A stretch of DNA of 64,000 nt from Fimbriimonadia bacterium (GTDB taxonomy: Bacteria; Armatimonadota; Fimbriimonadia; Fimbriimonadales; JABRVX01). Below the pieces are notes generated by a model. The model ran no database searches. It saw only the letters and a program-made list of their open reading frames with translations, and was not told the origin of the DNA. The stretch spans positions 53,961 through 117,960 of the forward strand of contig JABRVX010000002.1 in assembly GCA_039961735.1 (NCBI GenBank), read 5' to 3'. This document shows positions 26,379-35,891 of the stretch, one piece after another. The translations under genes and the position numbers were made by a program. Within the stretch, counting starts at the first letter, position 1. Every line of letters begins with the position of its first letter.

Positions 26379-27308
26379 CTAGTGCCCCTCGGACTCTAAG
26401 AAGCGCTCGGCGTCAATCGCTGCCATGCACCCCGAACCCGCTGCGGTCACGGCCTGCCGGTAGGTGCGATCCACCAGGTCGCCGCAGGCAAACAGCCCCG
26501 GTATCTTCGTGCGCGTGGATCGGGGTTCGGTGATGACGTAGCCCAGATCGTCGGTGTCCAGCACGCCTCGTACTAAGTGGCTGTTGGGTTCGTGTCCAAT
26601 GGCAACGAAAACGCCGTCCACCGGCATCCGTTGCGTCTCGCCCGACTTGGTGTTGCGCAGCGTCACGGCGGTCACCCGTTTCTCAGCAGGGTCGTGGATG
26701 TCTTCGATGACCGTGTTCCACAGCATCTCCACCTTGGGGTTGCCGAGCACGCGGTCCTGCATAATCTTGCTGGCCCGCAACGCATCCCGCCGGTGTGCAA
26801 CGTACACCTTGGAGCAGAAGCGCGTGAGGAAGCCGGCCTCTTCCATCGCGGTGTCCCCGCCGCCCACCACCACGACCGTCTTGTCGCGGAAAAAGAAACC
26901 GTCGCAGGTGGCGCAGGCCGACACGCCATGGCCCATCAGCGCCTGCTCCGCAGGAAGGCCGAGCCACTTCGCCGAGGCGCCGGTCGCGAGGATGACCGTC
27001 TTGGCCCGATAGGTTTGCCCGGCCGCCTGCACGGTGAAGGGTCGCTCCGACACATCCAGCGCCGTCACCTTCTCGTCCCGCACCGTGGTGCCGAAGCGCT
27101 CGGCCTGTTTGCGGAAGAGCTGCATCATCTCCGGCCCGGTGATCCCCTCGGGGAAGCCGGGGTAGTTTTCCACGTCGGTCGTGATCATCAACTGCCCACC
27201 CGGCTCGTCACCGGAGAAGAGTAGGGGCTCCAGATTGGCCCTGGACGTGTATAGCGCGGCGGTGTAGCCGGCCGGACCGGAACCGATGATGATAACGTTA
27301 TGGACCAT
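26379..27308 (-). CDS. trxB: thioredoxin reductase
   Basis: A 309-residue flavoprotein that passes electrons from NADPH through FAD to thioredoxin. FAD-binding GSGPAGYTAALY (10-20), the redox pair Cys132/Cys135 in ACATCDGFF, NADPH-binding VVVGGGDTAMEEA, and the C-terminal FAD motif GLFACGDLVDRTYRQ are all intact. The length is normal. The ATG at 27308 has GAGGAGAGG upstream. It stands alone, 130 bases from the dockerin gene and divergent from the ABC genes. Confidence 0.97.
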   Translation of the reverse strand: MVHNVIIIGSGPAGYTAALYTSRANLEPLLFSGDEPGGQLMITTDVENYPGFPEGITGPEMMQLFRKQAERFGTTVRDEKVTALDVSERPFTVQAAGQTYRAKTVILATGASAKWLGLPAEQALMGHGVSACATCDGFFFRDKTVVVVGGGDTAMEEAGFLTRFCSKVYVAHRRDALRASKIMQDRVLGNPKVEMLWNTVIEDIHDPAEKRVTAVTLRNTKSGETQRMPVDGVFVAIGHEPNSHLVRGVLDTDDLGYVITEPRSTRTKIPGLFACGDLVDRTYRQAVTAAGSGCMAAIDAERFLESEGH

Positions 27309-27458
27309 GAACCTCTCCTCGTTGGGAAGTCACACTGCGGCGAGCAATACGCGCACGGGTCCATACTGTACCTTAGGCGGCGAGATCCGCCGAAGGTCTC
27401 ACTGTCGGCGACCACGCAGGGCGGCGAGGCGTAGAACGGTGGGGCAGCGAAGCAACTC

Positions 27459-28655
27459 ATGAACACCACTGTAGAAGCGACCACAACCGTAGCAAGGGCT
27501 CCCGTCCGGGCACGCTCTCGCCTGCATCCCTTGTCTCCAGTCCTATACCTGTGGCGCAACCCTGCCCAGACGGTCCCCCTCGGAGCGGTCATCGTGATGT
27601 CCGTCTTGCTCATCGCAGGCATCGTGGCCATGCTGAACTCCATCCCGCATGCCATCCGAACCGTCTACGGCTACAGCAAGGCCTTCGCCGTCGTGTGGCC
27701 CCGGGCAGACCGGAACGACACACAGGAGATCCGGGCGGCTCTGGAGGCCGCTCCGAACCTCGGTCGCCTTTCTACCGTGCGCATCACCATGATGCGGGTG
27801 AAGACTATCGTAGGCCAATGGCCGTTCGTCATCTACGGCTTGGAACAGAAGGACGTCGAGCCACTGCTCGAGCGCATGAGACTGCGCCTCACTGAGGGCC
27901 GCTTCCCAAAGCCCGGCGCTCCCGAGATCGTGGTGTCGCGGGCCGTAGCCCACAACAAGGGCTACCGGCTGGGCGAAATCGCGCTGCGCCCCGACAACCG
28001 CGACGAGTACGCCCCCGAGCCGACGCGAGTCGTCGGCATTCTGGACGGGCCGGAATGGTTCGCCTTTTCCTCTACGGAGTTCATCAAGGCCAACTTCTTC
28101 CCCGACACCACGGCGTTCGTCTTAATGGCCGACGAGGCGAGAAACCAGCCGCGTCTGGATGCTTGGGCGCTCAAGCGAATGGAGGGCACCCGCGGTAGGG
28201 TCTTTTCTTACGCAGAGCTAAACCGAGAGGCCGAGCGAGACCTAGCCACGCTCTACCTCATTCTGAACATCGTGATTGCAGCGTTAGTGACTGTGCTAGC
28301 CTCCATGATGGGGCTGCTCGCGAACATTCACTTCACGCAGCGCATCGTGGAGTTCGGGTTACTTCAGGCTATCGGGCACACCCGGCGGTCCTTGCTGGTG
28401 CGCACGATGCTGGAGACGCTACTCGTGGTGATCGGCGCGTGGGTGCTCGGCATCCTCTTCGCTCACATCGGGCTGGACATCGTCAAGCGAACGGTGATGG
28501 AGCCGAAGGGCTACCCGATGAGCCCCGCAGGCTGGGAAACCTATCGCTACACCCTCTCCGTGCCGGTCGCCGTCGCCTTATTCGGCCTCGCCACGGTGTG
28601 GTGGAGGTTCCGCCGGTTCGACCCGGTCGCCATAGTCGAGAGGAGGCTCGTGTGA
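27459..28655 (+). CDS. FtsX/MacB-type ABC transporter permease
   Basis: A 398-residue membrane protein with an N-terminal helix (about 43-65), an extracytoplasmic domain of some 200 residues, and three C-terminal helices (about 265-390) of the FtsX type. This is the layout of MacB/LolC/E-like permeases, which act mechanically on periplasmic substrates. The following gene encodes the ATPase and starts within the permease's stop (GTGTGATT). The substrate is unknown; lipoprotein release, antimicrobial export and cell-wall hydrolase control are all possible. Confidence 0.88.
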   Translation: MNTTVEATTTVARAPVRARSRLHPLSPVLYLWRNPAQTVPLGAVIVMSVLLIAGIVAMLNSIPHAIRTVYGYSKAFAVVWPRADRNDTQEIRAALEAAPNLGRLSTVRITMMRVKTIVGQWPFVIYGLEQKDVEPLLERMRLRLTEGRFPKPGAPEIVVSRAVAHNKGYRLGEIALRPDNRDEYAPEPTRVVGILDGPEWFAFSSTEFIKANFFPDTTAFVLMADEARNQPRLDAWALKRMEGTRGRVFSYAELNREAERDLATLYLILNIVIAALVTVLASMMGLLANIHFTQRIVEFGLLQAIGHTRRSLLVRTMLETLLVVIGAWVLGILFAHIGLDIVKRTVMEPKGYPMSPAGWETYRYTLSVPVAVALFGLATVWWRFRRFDPVAIVERRLV

Positions 28656-29323
28656 TTCGGGTAGAGGACGCGAGCCTCGTGTATCAGGACCCCACGGGAC
28701 CGGTGTACGCCTGCCGCAACATCTCGCTCGAGGTCGGCCCCGGGGAGTTCGTCGGCATCCTGGGGCCGAGCGGCTCCGGGAAGAGCTCACTCCTGTATCT
28801 GCTCAGCGGCCTCAAGACCCCCACCTCGGGGCGGGTTACCTATCGCGACGTGGACTTCCGTTCCATGCCGGTGATGGAGCGGGACCGCCTGCGACGCACC
28901 GAGTTCGGCATGTTATTTCAGTACCCATACCTGCTCGGGTATCTCACGGCCATGGAGAACGTGCTGCTCGCGAACGGGGGGGCCAAAGCTGCCCAACGCG
29001 CCGCCGAGCTGCTGGAGGCGCTCGGGCTGGGGGACAAGATGCACCGCCGCCCGCGCTCGCTCTCGGGCGGCGAGAAGCAGCGAGTCTGCGTCGCCCGCTC
29101 TCTCCTGAACCGCCCTCACGTGATCTTCGCGGACGAGCCGACCGCTTCACTGGATCACGCAACCGGGCTTGCGGTAGTACGAACGCTGCAAGAGCAGAGG
29201 GGGCAGGGTAGCATCGTGCTCGTGACCCACGACCCGGCGGTCATCGAGGGCGCGAACCGAGTGATCCGGCTCGAAGACGGGCGCATCGTCGAGGTGGAGG
29301 AGCGTATTCACGCAGGGGTGTGA
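28652..29323 (+). CDS. ABC transporter ATP-binding protein (LolD/MacB family)
   Basis: A 223-residue ATPase with Walker A GPSGSGKSS, signature LSGGEKQRV, Walker B HVIFADEPTAS and the H-loop VTHD, all intact. GTG at 28652 has AGGAGG six bases upstream and overlaps the permease stop, so the two are made together. The lengths and order match other MacB-like exporters with separate ATPase. Only 46 bases separate it from the downstream sigma-factor gene, which may be co-transcribed. Confidence 0.93.
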   Translation: MIRVEDASLVYQDPTGPVYACRNISLEVGPGEFVGILGPSGSGKSSLLYLLSGLKTPTSGRVTYRDVDFRSMPVMERDRLRRTEFGMLFQYPYLLGYLTAMENVLLANGGAKAAQRAAELLEALGLGDKMHRRPRSLSGGEKQRVCVARSLLNRPHVIFADEPTASLDHATGLAVVRTLQEQRGQGSIVLVTHDPAVIEGANRVIRLEDGRIVEVEERIHAGV

Positions 29324-29369
29324 GTGGTGGCCACCGAGGCACGCGGGGATCTTTGCGAGGTTAGGGCCC

Positions 29370-30071
29370 ATGAATAGCGGAATGGGTGAACCGCAACGCC
29401 CCGGTGGCGTCCATACCGTCGAGAAACCGATGGATGCCGCTATCACGCTACAAGGAGCAAGCTGCTTGACCGATACCGGGCGGGCCGAGTTCGCACCGGA
29501 CGCCGAGCTGGTGCGACGCTGCCAGGCGAACGACCTCGCCGCGTTCGACCTGATCGTGGCCCGGTACAAAGACCGTATCTACAGCTATGTGCGGCGCATG
29601 GTTCCCGAGGACGGCGAGGCCGAGGACGTCGCGCAGGAAGTGTTCGTTCGGGCGTTTCAGGGTATTCGGAGATACGACGGTCGCGCAGGCTTTACGACCT
29701 GGCTGTTTCGCATAGCTACCAATCTCTGTGTTGACCGGTCTCGATACAGGAGGCGCAGGCCCCAATCGCTATCGCTGTCGCATCCCCACGGCGACGGGCG
29801 CCTGCCTTTGGACCCACCGGATCACAGGTACGACCCCGAGAGGATCGTGCTGCAGGATGAGATGAACGCCGTGGTGGAAAGGGCCATAGGAAAGCTCTCC
29901 GACAAGCTGAAGACGGTCCTGCTACTCCACGACACGCAGAACCTATCGTACGAGGAGATTGCGCAGGCAGTGAACGCCCCGTTGGGAACGGTGAAGTCCC
30001 GTCTGTTCCTGGCTCGGGAACAGCTGCGAGAGGCGCTTCGGGAGTATATGAAAGGTCCGGCTACGGAATGA
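29370..30071 (+). CDS. ECF RNA polymerase sigma factor (sigma-E type)
   Basis: A 233-residue sigma factor. Region 2 spans about 45-120 (AFDLIVARYKDRIYSYVRRMV ... EDVAQEVFVRAFQGIRRYDG ... FTTWLFRIATNLCVDRSRYRRRR) and region 4 about 165-225 (LSDKLKTVLLLHDTQNLSYEEIAQAVNAPLGTVKSRLFLAREQLREAL). The first 40 residues are not conserved; the Met at 29430 is another possible start. The stop overlaps the next gene, a zinc-finger anti-sigma factor, by four bases, and an RseB-like protein follows: the arrangement of envelope-stress sigma-E systems. Confidence 0.94.
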   Translation: MNSGMGEPQRPGGVHTVEKPMDAAITLQGASCLTDTGRAEFAPDAELVRRCQANDLAAFDLIVARYKDRIYSYVRRMVPEDGEAEDVAQEVFVRAFQGIRRYDGRAGFTTWLFRIATNLCVDRSRYRRRRPQSLSLSHPHGDGRLPLDPPDHRYDPERIVLQDEMNAVVERAIGKLSDKLKTVLLLHDTQNLSYEEIAQAVNAPLGTVKSRLFLAREQLREALREYMKGPATE

Positions 30072-30565
30072 ACGGCTGCGAGAAGTACCGGGACAAATTG
30101 ATGGAGTACGTGGACGGCCGGTGCGATTCGGTCGGCGATCACGTGGCTGTGTGCGAGAGCTGTAGGCAAGTAGTGGAGGAGCTTCGCCAGGTGCAGGAGA
30201 TGCTCGCTGCACTGCCAGCCCATCGAGCTCCGGACAGCCTGGCAGAGGGCGTAAGGACGCGCTTGGCGAGCCGGAAACCTGTCCCATGGGCCCTGGCCGC
30301 GTGGCCGAGGCTCGTGCCGGCAGCAGCAGTGGCGGCAGTTGCGATTGCAGCGCTCATCGCCTTGCCGCGCATCAACGCTCACCAGCGGGAGTTGGCACAG
30401 GCCCAAGACGCGCTCTACGCCATGAAGGACCTTCACACCCAGGTTCAGCTTGCCTACATGTTGCCGGCCGACTCGCCGGTCGCGGCTCGGCCTACGGCGC
30501 CGGTGGGCGGCACGGAAGAATACGACGATCTGTACGACGATCTGTACGACTTCGATGGGCTGTAG
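30068..30565 (+). CDS. zinc-finger anti-sigma factor (RseA-like)
   Basis: A 165-residue membrane protein. The cytoplasmic N-terminus has the ZAS motif His25-x3-Cys29-x2-Cys32 (DHVAVCESC) that binds the cognate ECF sigma factor. One membrane helix (about 78-97) is followed by a periplasmic tail that ends with a repeated acidic stretch (DDLYDDLYDFD). Regulated cleavage of this protein would release the sigma factor. It overlaps the sigma gene by four bases and is three bases before the RseB-like gene. Confidence 0.9.
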   Translation: MNGCEKYRDKLMEYVDGRCDSVGDHVAVCESCRQVVEELRQVQEMLAALPAHRAPDSLAEGVRTRLASRKPVPWALAAWPRLVPAAAVAAVAIAALIALPRINAHQRELAQAQDALYAMKDLHTQVQLAYMLPADSPVAARPTAPVGGTEEYDDLYDDLYDFDGL

Positions 30566-30568
30566 AAG

Positions 30569-31543
30569 ATGATGCTGCGAACGTTGCTTGCATACGTTGT
30601 ACTGTCGCTTTTGGTGGCCCCAGTGGTGGGCCAGGAGCAGTCGCGCGCTTCGGATCTGCTGCGGCGAATGATCCGTGCTGAGATGACCCAGAAGCTGTCT
30701 GGCACCCGTGTGGTCATCAACAACCTGGAGGGGCGGAACGAGCGGGTCATCGAGCAGGTGCTGCGCTCCGGCCCGGATACCCGAGTCGAGTTCCCAAAGG
30801 GAAGCCCACGGTATGGCGAAGTGATGGTGGAGCGCGGTGCGCGCCGATGGCACTGGGTCCCGAGCGAGAACACCATCTACGTGGGAGAATCGAAGCGGCG
30901 AGAGAAGGTGGAGGAGCGCCTTCCGCGCGTTCTGGACGGCATCCGAAGGGGCTCGCTGAAGGTGGAGACCGGAGAGGCCGCGCGGGTAGCAGGGCGCAAG
31001 TGCACCGAGCTATTGCTGAAGCGCAAGGACGGGGCGAACGTCTGGCGTCTGTACATAGACGATGCAACCGGTGTGTTGCTGAAGCAGCAGATCATGGACC
31101 CATCGAACCCCGATCGCGTGATCGGAGGCTTCGAGTACACCCAGGTGGACTTCGACATCAATCCGTCGCCAGAGGACTTCGTGATCAAGCATCCTGGCGC
31201 CAAGATTGTACAGGACGACTTCGTACCGCTAGAGGACGCCCAGAAGCGCGTGCCTTTCCGCATCCTGCGACCGAATCCCACGCCAGCCGGCCTGCGTCTG
31301 GCAGGGGCCAAGCCGGTGGAGCTCGGCGGCAAGCCCGGCGTGCACTTGCTATACCACGATGCCCAGGGGATGGACCCGATCTCCGTGTTCCAAGTTCGCG
31401 GGACGATACCGAGGGACGCACTGGGCCGTCTGCGCCATCGGGAATTTCGAATGGCCACGCGGCAGGCCGGCGAGGTGTTCCTCGCGGCGATGGGCAAGCT
31501 GACGCAGGAGCGATTGCAGAGCTTCATAGACAGCTTCCGGTAG
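30569..31543 (+). CDS. RseB/MucB-like periplasmic regulator
   Basis: A 324-residue exported protein: signal peptide MMLRTLLAYVVLSLLVAPVVG, then a LolA-like half-barrel (about 30-215, with GTRVVINNLEGRNERVIEQVL and FEYTQVDFDINPSPEDF), then a smaller domain (about 225-324). RseB proteins protect the anti-sigma factor from proteolysis and sense lipoprotein or LPS stress, which suits the operon. In homologues named 'outer membrane lipoprotein-sorting' the fold is the same, so the label is interchangeable. It is the last gene of the cassette. Confidence 0.85.
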   Translation: MMLRTLLAYVVLSLLVAPVVGQEQSRASDLLRRMIRAEMTQKLSGTRVVINNLEGRNERVIEQVLRSGPDTRVEFPKGSPRYGEVMVERGARRWHWVPSENTIYVGESKRREKVEERLPRVLDGIRRGSLKVETGEAARVAGRKCTELLLKRKDGANVWRLYIDDATGVLLKQQIMDPSNPDRVIGGFEYTQVDFDINPSPEDFVIKHPGAKIVQDDFVPLEDAQKRVPFRILRPNPTPAGLRLAGAKPVELGGKPGVHLLYHDAQGMDPISVFQVRGTIPRDALGRLRHREFRMATRQAGEVFLAAMGKLTQERLQSFIDSFR

Positions 31544-31639
31544 GTCGCGTGAGCCCAACGCATCCACTGGACGCGCACGGCAACGCGAGCCAGGCCTGGC
31601 CATGATCCACCGCGGGGGTGTTAGCCCGGTCCGTCCCCT

Positions 31640-32458
31640 TCAGAGTGGAAGCCGACTGACACGCAGCCCCTCGGCCAACTCGGAACCAAGGAGTCGCGCG
31701 TCCGCTTCCGCACGCGAACGCAGCAGCGACCGAATGCGCCTCAGTCGCTCGCCATAGAACTGGCTCGCATGGATCGCCACCAGCCGCATCTTATTCTCCC
31801 ACACGTCGCCTATGTCCACCGCGTAGTTCGGACTGGAAGTGGAGAAGCGAAGGAGCCACGAACCAATCGGCGTCTGCCGCAGTGCCCGCTCCACGGCCAC
31901 ACCGGTGCGGCGATGGTCTCGGTGTCTTAGCCTCGTCGGGTGCTCTCCGTCGAAGGTCAGAATGTACTCGGGCGTTAGGCGCAGTAACTCGGCGTGGATA
32001 GTATCCACCACCTCGTCGGTCACCTTCAGTCGTCCGTCTGGGAACCCGAGGTAGACGACCTCGCTCGCGCCCCACGCGCGGGCAGCGTCCGCTTGCTCGC
32101 GCCGGCGCACTCTGCGGTTCGCTTCCGCATCCTCGAACGGGTAATAGCCCTTGTCGCCGTCCGTCACACAGACGAGCGTAATCCAGCAACCCGCTCGCCC
32201 CAACTTGGTCAGCAGGCCACCTATGTAGAACTCAGCATCATCAGGATGCGCTGTCACTACCAGGACGCGAGTACCCTTTGAGAAGAGGCGCGACGAATCG
32301 GGGTCTAACCGCCCTGCCAGTGGACGCGGCGCTGGGAACACCTCGTACTCCCAAGGCTGCCACCTGTAGAAGGCGAAGAGGCTCACCACTAATACGCCGA
32401 GGCCTGTCAGTCCGATCTTGATCCAGCCCCTTCGCCGCCGCCGGGTCGGAGATGTCAC
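31640..32458 (-). CDS. PIG-L family deacetylase, membrane-anchored
   Basis: A 272-residue protein. An N-terminal basic stretch (TRRRRRGWIK) and one helix (about 14-31) anchor it, leaving the enzyme domain outside the cytoplasm. The zinc/catalytic motif AHPDDAEF is at 70-77 and the second metal motif HRDHRRTG lies near 170-178. The family removes N-acetyl groups from GlcNAc-type sugars. I placed the start at the GTG at 32458, four bases after the metK stop, rather than far upstream inside metK. It would be co-transcribed with metK. Confidence 0.88.
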   Translation of the reverse strand: MTSPTRRRRRGWIKIGLTGLGVLVVSLFAFYRWQPWEYEVFPAPRPLAGRLDPDSSRLFSKGTRVLVVTAHPDDAEFYIGGLLTKLGRAGCWITLVCVTDGDKGYYPFEDAEANRRVRRREQADAARAWGASEVVYLGFPDGRLKVTDEVVDTIHAELLRLTPEYILTFDGEHPTRLRHRDHRRTGVAVERALRQTPIGSWLLRFSTSSPNYAVDIGDVWENKMRLVAIHASQFYGERLRRIRSLLRSRAEADARLLGSELAEGLRVSRLPL

Positions 32459-32462
32459 GCTG

Positions 32463-33593
32463 CTACGCGAGGCGGCTGGCTGCCTCGGTGCTCTCCCATG
32501 GGAATGCCGGATTGCCGAAGTGCCCGTTCTTCGCCGTTGGTAGGTACTTGTTGGAAAGCAAATCCAGATATTCGATGATGCCACGTGGTGACAGATCGAA
32601 GGTTCCCCTGACTCGCTGTGCGATTGTGTCGTCGGACACCTTGCCGGTACCAAAAGTGAGTACGTTGATGGCGACGGGTTGCGCCACTCCGATCGCATAC
32701 GCCAGGTGCAGTTCGACCCTCTGTGCAAGTCCGGCTGCGACAATACACTTCGCTATGTGGCGAGCCATATAGGAGGCCGAGCGGTCTACCTTCGTGGGGT
32801 CCTTTCCGGAGAACGCGCCACCACCTACGGGGCACGCGCCACCATAGGTATCCACTACCACCTTTCGCCCGGTGACGCCCGTATCGGCCTGGGGCCCTCC
32901 GATGATGAACTGGCCCGTCGGGTTGATATGATAGGTGATATCTCGATCCACATAGCTCTGGTAGTTCTGCAGGACCGGTTCGATCACGTGCTTGCGCACC
33001 ACCTGACGCACCTGCTCCTGATCCTCTACTGGTTTGTGCTGAGTGGACACCACGATCGTGTCAATGTACTTCGGCCGGCCATCCTCATAGGCGACGGTGA
33101 CCTGTGACTTGCCGTCTGGTCGGAATAGCTCGTCGTCCTCTCGTTTCTTGCGCGCCTCGGTCAGCCGGCGTGTTAGTGCATGGGCGATGCTGATGGGTAG
33201 AGGCATGAGTTCGGGGGTTTCATCGCAAGCGAGACCGATCATCATGCCCTGATCGCCGGCTCCGCCGATGTCTACACCCATCGCGATGTCCGGCGATTGC
33301 TGCTGAATCGCAACCATGACACCGCATGTGTCACCTTCGAAGCCGAGCGAGGTGCTAGTGTAGCCTACGTCGTTGATGGTTCGGCGTACTACGTCGGGTA
33401 TCTCGACATACGCGGACGTAGTTAGCTCTCCGGCAACGACGGCCACTCCGCGCGATAGCAGTGTCTCCATCGCGCATCGCGCGTTGGCATCCTGTGCCAG
33501 GCATTCGTCGAGGATCGCGTCGCTGATCTGGTCTGCCAGCTTGTCCGGATGACCCTCGGTGACCGACTCGGATGTAAAAAGGTGCATCGCCAT
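32463..33593 (-). CDS. metK: S-adenosylmethionine synthetase
   Basis: A 376-residue enzyme making SAM from methionine and ATP. Signature regions are [22 protein letters not shown] (8-29), the central hexapeptide-like GAGDQG, and [16 protein letters not shown] (the second PROSITE-type motif), all complete. Length is normal (380-400). A strong promoter lies 60-90 bases upstream, and its -35 sits in the loop of the preceding gene's terminator. I see no SAM riboswitch in the 50-base leader. Confidence 0.97.
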   Translation of the reverse strand: MAMHLFTSESVTEGHPDKLADQISDAILDECLAQDANARCAMETLLSRGVAVVAGELTTSAYVEIPDVVRRTINDVGYTSTSLGFEGDTCGVMVAIQQQSPDIAMGVDIGGAGDQGMMIGLACDETPELMPLPISIAHALTRRLTEARKKREDDELFRPDGKSQVTVAYEDGRPKYIDTIVVSTQHKPVEDQEQVRQVVRKHVIEPVLQNYQSYVDRDITYHINPTGQFIIGGPQADTGVTGRKVVVDTYGGACPVGGGAFSGKDPTKVDRSASYMARHIAKCIVAAGLAQRVELHLAYAIGVAQPVAINVLTFGTGKVSDDTIAQRVRGTFDLSPRGIIEYLDLLSNKYLPTAKNGHFGNPAFPWESTEAASRLA

Positions 33594-33652
33594 GGCGTAG
33601 TCTACTCCCCACTAATATGCTCGCCCGCGTGGGCGCTAACGGATCACACTTC

Positions 33653-33681
33653 ACTATACCGAAAGCCCGAGGCCCCTGCAA
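33653..33681 (-). promoter_or_regulatory. metK promoter
   Basis: TTGCAG (33676-33681), a 17-base spacer and TATAGT (33653-33658) on the minus strand, 60 bases before metK. The -35 overlaps the hairpin loop at 33666-33694. Confidence 0.75.
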
Positions 33682-33694
33682 GAGGGGTCTCGGG
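33666..33694 (-). terminator. terminator-like hairpin after the first SLH porin
   Basis: CCCGAGGCCCCT - GCAAG - AGGGGTCTCGGG forms a 12-pair stem with one G-T pair. Only a short pyrimidine stretch follows on the minus strand. Confidence 0.65.
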
Positions 33695-33726
33695 CGCGAT
33701 CGAACAGGACAACACGTCGCCCGACG

Positions 33727-35751
33727 CTAGAACTCGATGGAGAGCTGCGTGACGACCTGTCCGCCCTTAGCCCGGGTGCTCGAGTTGCCAGGGGTGTTGA
33801 AGCCCGTTACGTTCTTTCCGTCGTAGTCGCTAAGCTGATACAGGAAGCGGAGGTTGGTTCGGTCCCCCATCCCGTAGTCCAGTCCGAGCGTGTAGTAGTA
33901 CTCCGTCGGCTTGCCACCTAGGAACGGCCCGCCGAAGCCCACCGCACGGTCCTTCAGGTCCCAGTACACGCCCTCCCAACCGAGCATGATCTTCCAGCGA
34001 GGGTTCATTCGGTAGTCCAAGCCAAACTGCACGCGGTTTATCCGGTCATCTGTGCCGAGGCCGACCACGTTACCGGATGTGTCTCGCGCCGTCCCGGTGC
34101 CTTGGTAGAACTCGCCCTGCGCGGTTACACCGACCGTCGAGCTGAAGCGATACCGACCACCCAGCGTCAAACCCTTGATGTCGGTCGGGCTATGCCAGAA
34201 GCCGATGCGCCCCCATTCTCCTGGAGCGGAGAAGAAGGGCCGAATCTCGCGCCAGCCGACCCCGAAGTCGAAATCGTCACCGGAAGCGAAGCGCACTCCG
34301 ACATCGTAGGCGAAGTTGTCTTGGTTCAGCCGGCTGCTGCCGTTGTAAAACGCCTGGCTGGCTGAGAAGTCGGCGTTGATGGACAGCGAGTCGGCAAGGC
34401 CCATGTGAAGCCCGCCGCCGAATACCGCAACCCTGTTGAACTCGAAGCCCGCGTTACCCAGCCGCGGAGGAGCGACCGTCGGTTCGCCGTCGAAAGCGAT
34501 GTACGCGAGGTTGAACTTCGACCGACCGAACTTCACGTCGAGGTTGGCCCCCAGTTCGGTATCCACCACCATCAGCCCCTGGTTGATGCCTGCCGGCCGG
34601 GTCGCATAGTCGAAGACCGTGCGGTTGTCTCCGACGCGCATCGTGTAGTCGGAAGTGGCCGAGGTATCGCCACGCCCGGACTGCTTGCCGAGGAAGAGCT
34701 CTAGCCCTACCGTCTCGAAATCCATTCGGATGGCGGCGCCGTCCATTCCCCATTCCCCATTGTCGTAGCGGGCGATGTCCAGATAGGGGTCCGGGTCGTG
34801 CCGCTGCATCACGTAGGGTGACACTCTCTTACCGATGCGCCCCAGCGATACGGTGAGCGGATTGCCTAGCCAGTTCGCGTCGAAGGTTGCGGATAGACGG
34901 TTCACGAAGATGTCGGTCCCGGACGACGTCTTCCGGGCTCCCGGGAAGAACTCGCTGAAGCTGTTGCCTTCATATCCGAGGACGCTGCTGAAAATGAGAT
35001 CGGAATCGAGACGCACGTTTCTGCCGAAGTTGCCTCGGATCTGCACGCCGAGCTCCTGCATGACGTTCAAGTCGCCGGTCAGGCCGCTCGGGCTTCCGTC
35101 CGAGCGCGTGCCCACCGGGTTGCCGGTCCAGTCCACTCCCTGTAGGTCGTCTATGCTGTGCTTGCCGATGGCAGCCACGTTGAAGTCACCGCTAATCTGG
35201 ACCCTGTCCTTGCGGTTCTCGAGGGCGTCCAGCCGAGCACTAAGCGACTTGAGGTCTTGTCGTAGTGCGGCAAGGTCCACTCCCAGCGAGGCTAGTTCCG
35301 CCTCGAACTCCTTGGAAAGCCTATTCAGCGCGTTCAGGGCCTCTCGGTCGGCTGTCATCTCGCCCATCTGCGACTTCAGGGCATCCAGTTCGGCTCGTAG
35401 CGCGGCAAGCTCTTGGGCCGTCGCAGCGTCGCTGGGGCCCTCGTCGACCTCGAAATCGTCAATCCTAGTCTGAATTGCATCAATCTTCGAAGATAGGTCG
35501 CCCGTCAGCGCCATGAAGCGCTTGTAGGCGCCGTGGATGGCAACGGCGAACTCGTAGCGACTGAGGGGGCGTGGCCCGCGGTATGTGCCGTCAGGGTAGC
35601 CAACGAGCAGTCCGGCGTCCTTGAGTGTCTCGAGGGCATCGTAAGCCCAGTGGTATTCGGGCACGTCCGGGAAGTTGGCCTGCGCAAACCCGACTGGGGC
35701 CGCGAAGGCCAGGAGAGCAATCGCAATCAGAGCGTTCCGCGACAGCTTCAT
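33727..35751 (-). CDS. SLH-domain outer-membrane porin (copy 1)
   Basis: A 674-residue protein: signal peptide (MKLSRNALIAIALLAFAAPVGFAQA), one SLH domain at about 26-80 (FPDVPEYHWAYDALETLKDAG ... YPDGTY ... LSRYEFAVAIHGAYKRF), a coiled coil at about 85-195 with many Leu/Ala/Asp heptads, then a barrel of beta strands ending SIEF. This is the layout of SLH porins such as SlpA/OmpM: the SLH part binds the wall polymer, the coil spans the periplasm, and the barrel sits in the outer membrane. The ATG at 35751 is preceded by GGAGGAG. It is paralogous to the genes at 36415 and 38697. Confidence 0.93.
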   Translation of the reverse strand: MKLSRNALIAIALLAFAAPVGFAQANFPDVPEYHWAYDALETLKDAGLLVGYPDGTYRGPRPLSRYEFAVAIHGAYKRFMALTGDLSSKIDAIQTRIDDFEVDEGPSDAATAQELAALRAELDALKSQMGEMTADREALNALNRLSKEFEAELASLGVDLAALRQDLKSLSARLDALENRKDRVQISGDFNVAAIGKHSIDDLQGVDWTGNPVGTRSDGSPSGLTGDLNVMQELGVQIRGNFGRNVRLDSDLIFSSVLGYEGNSFSEFFPGARKTSSGTDIFVNRLSATFDANWLGNPLTVSLGRIGKRVSPYVMQRHDPDPYLDIARYDNGEWGMDGAAIRMDFETVGLELFLGKQSGRGDTSATSDYTMRVGDNRTVFDYATRPAGINQGLMVVDTELGANLDVKFGRSKFNLAYIAFDGEPTVAPPRLGNAGFEFNRVAVFGGGLHMGLADSLSINADFSASQAFYNGSSRLNQDNFAYDVGVRFASGDDFDFGVGWREIRPFFSAPGEWGRIGFWHSPTDIKGLTLGGRYRFSSTVGVTAQGEFYQGTGTARDTSGNVVGLGTDDRINRVQFGLDYRMNPRWKIMLGWEGVYWDLKDRAVGFGGPFLGGKPTEYYYTLGLDYGMGDRTNLRFLYQLSDYDGKNVTGFNTPGNSSTRAKGGQVVTQLSIEF

Positions 35752-35854
35752 CGGTTCTCCTCCGTGAGACGATCCGACACGCAAGGGTGCCGGGCAGCCG
35801 AACCTACTTCCCATTCCATTGTCGGCCCGGGCCCGTGTCGGTCCGTACCCCTCT

Positions 35855-35884
35855 AGTATACGTCTACACGGGGCCCGAGGTCAA
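35855..35884 (-). promoter_or_regulatory. promoter of SLH porin copy 1
   Basis: TTGACC (35879-35884), an 18-base spacer and TATACT (35855-35860) on the minus strand, about 100 bases before the start codon. The leader can fold back onto the spacer. Confidence 0.75.
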
Positions 35885-35891
35885 TCCGTAG

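Noticed and set aside
33594..33652. Possible SAM riboswitch before metK
   Set aside because: The leader is only about 50 bases with one small GC hairpin; none of the conserved SAM-riboswitch elements can be seen.
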